Assembly (NCBI GenBank): GCA_008921705.1
Contig: VFFE01007836.1
Span: forward strand, 1,351,602-1,415,601
Source: Burhinus oedicnemus
Lineage: Eukaryota; Chordata; Aves; Charadriiformes; Burhinidae
Reading direction: 5' to 3'
Length of the DNA stretch: 64,000 bases
A program made the position numbers and the translations under genes. A model generated the notes under the pieces. It saw only the letters and a program-made list of their open reading frames with translations. It searched no databases and was not told the origin of the DNA. Below, one piece after another: positions 63,954-64,000 of this stretch (position 1 is the first letter of the stretch; each line of letters begins with the position of its first letter).

Positions 63954-64000
63954 GTAAACTTGTCTTCTTTTCTTCAGTCTGGCTGTCTTTCTGTTGCTTT
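63954..64000 (+). other. TTLL7: start of next TTLL7 intron, cut by window end
   Basis: The donor GTAAAC begins the intron, and the window ends 47 bases into it. The rest of the gene is outside. Confidence 0.9.

Overview
The window looks like a piece of a bird nuclear genome, or less likely another archosaur. The evidence is AT-rich noncoding DNA, long introns with GT-AG splice sites, and several copies of the CR1 LINE in its typical avian form: 5'-truncated, with a 3' tail of short CAGAATCA-type repeats and an RT/C-terminal protein close to bird CR1. It contains one recognisable protein gene, the 5' part of TTLL7 (tubulin tyrosine ligase-like 7, a beta-tubulin polyglutamylase), on the + strand. 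I see no bacterial-type gene, tRNA, rRNA or CRISPR array.

Layout. Positions 1 to about 19,200 are upstream noncoding DNA with three CR1 copies (6149-7112, 11637-12030, 12607-13020, all minus strand) and an unidentified repeat-like segment between the last two. A strong CpG island at about 19,205-20,990 is the obvious promoter candidate for TTLL7. From there to 40,384 is a first intron of about 20 kb (the noncoding first exon is inferred), with simple repeats, a G-quadruplex-type tract, an isolated CpG cluster and a 20-base run of N just before the first coding exon. Nine coding exons then follow: 40536-40560 (start codon; exon from about 40385), 40713-40841, 41717-41838, 42531-42598, 46893-47051, 48553-48769, 51338-51502, 52304-52462 and 63859-63953. 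They join in one open frame of 379 complete codons plus two bases and leave the window through a donor site. This is roughly the first 43% of a protein that is about 890 residues in mammals.

The encoded part is a basic N-terminal stretch plus nearly the whole TTL (ATP-grasp-like) catalytic domain, with its ATP-binding lysine, HLTNYSVNK motif and metal-binding acidic/Asn residues all present. The downstream microtubule-binding region lies beyond position 64,000. In mammals TTLL7 lies head to head with PRKACB; by synteny PRKACB would be to the left of this window on the minus strand, but none of its exons was recognised here.

No new multi-gene system was found. The most interesting non-gene signals are three 11-bp repeats carrying a SOX-type motif at 16-17 bp spacing in an intron (50028-50071), an orphan CpG cluster (36738-36885), a perfect 20-bp palindrome (17922-17941), a strong minus-strand G-quadruplex motif (31527-31562), two repeat-like segments with TATA-like boxes (12031-12606, 47352-47660), and a MITE-like nested inverted repeat (1541-1626).
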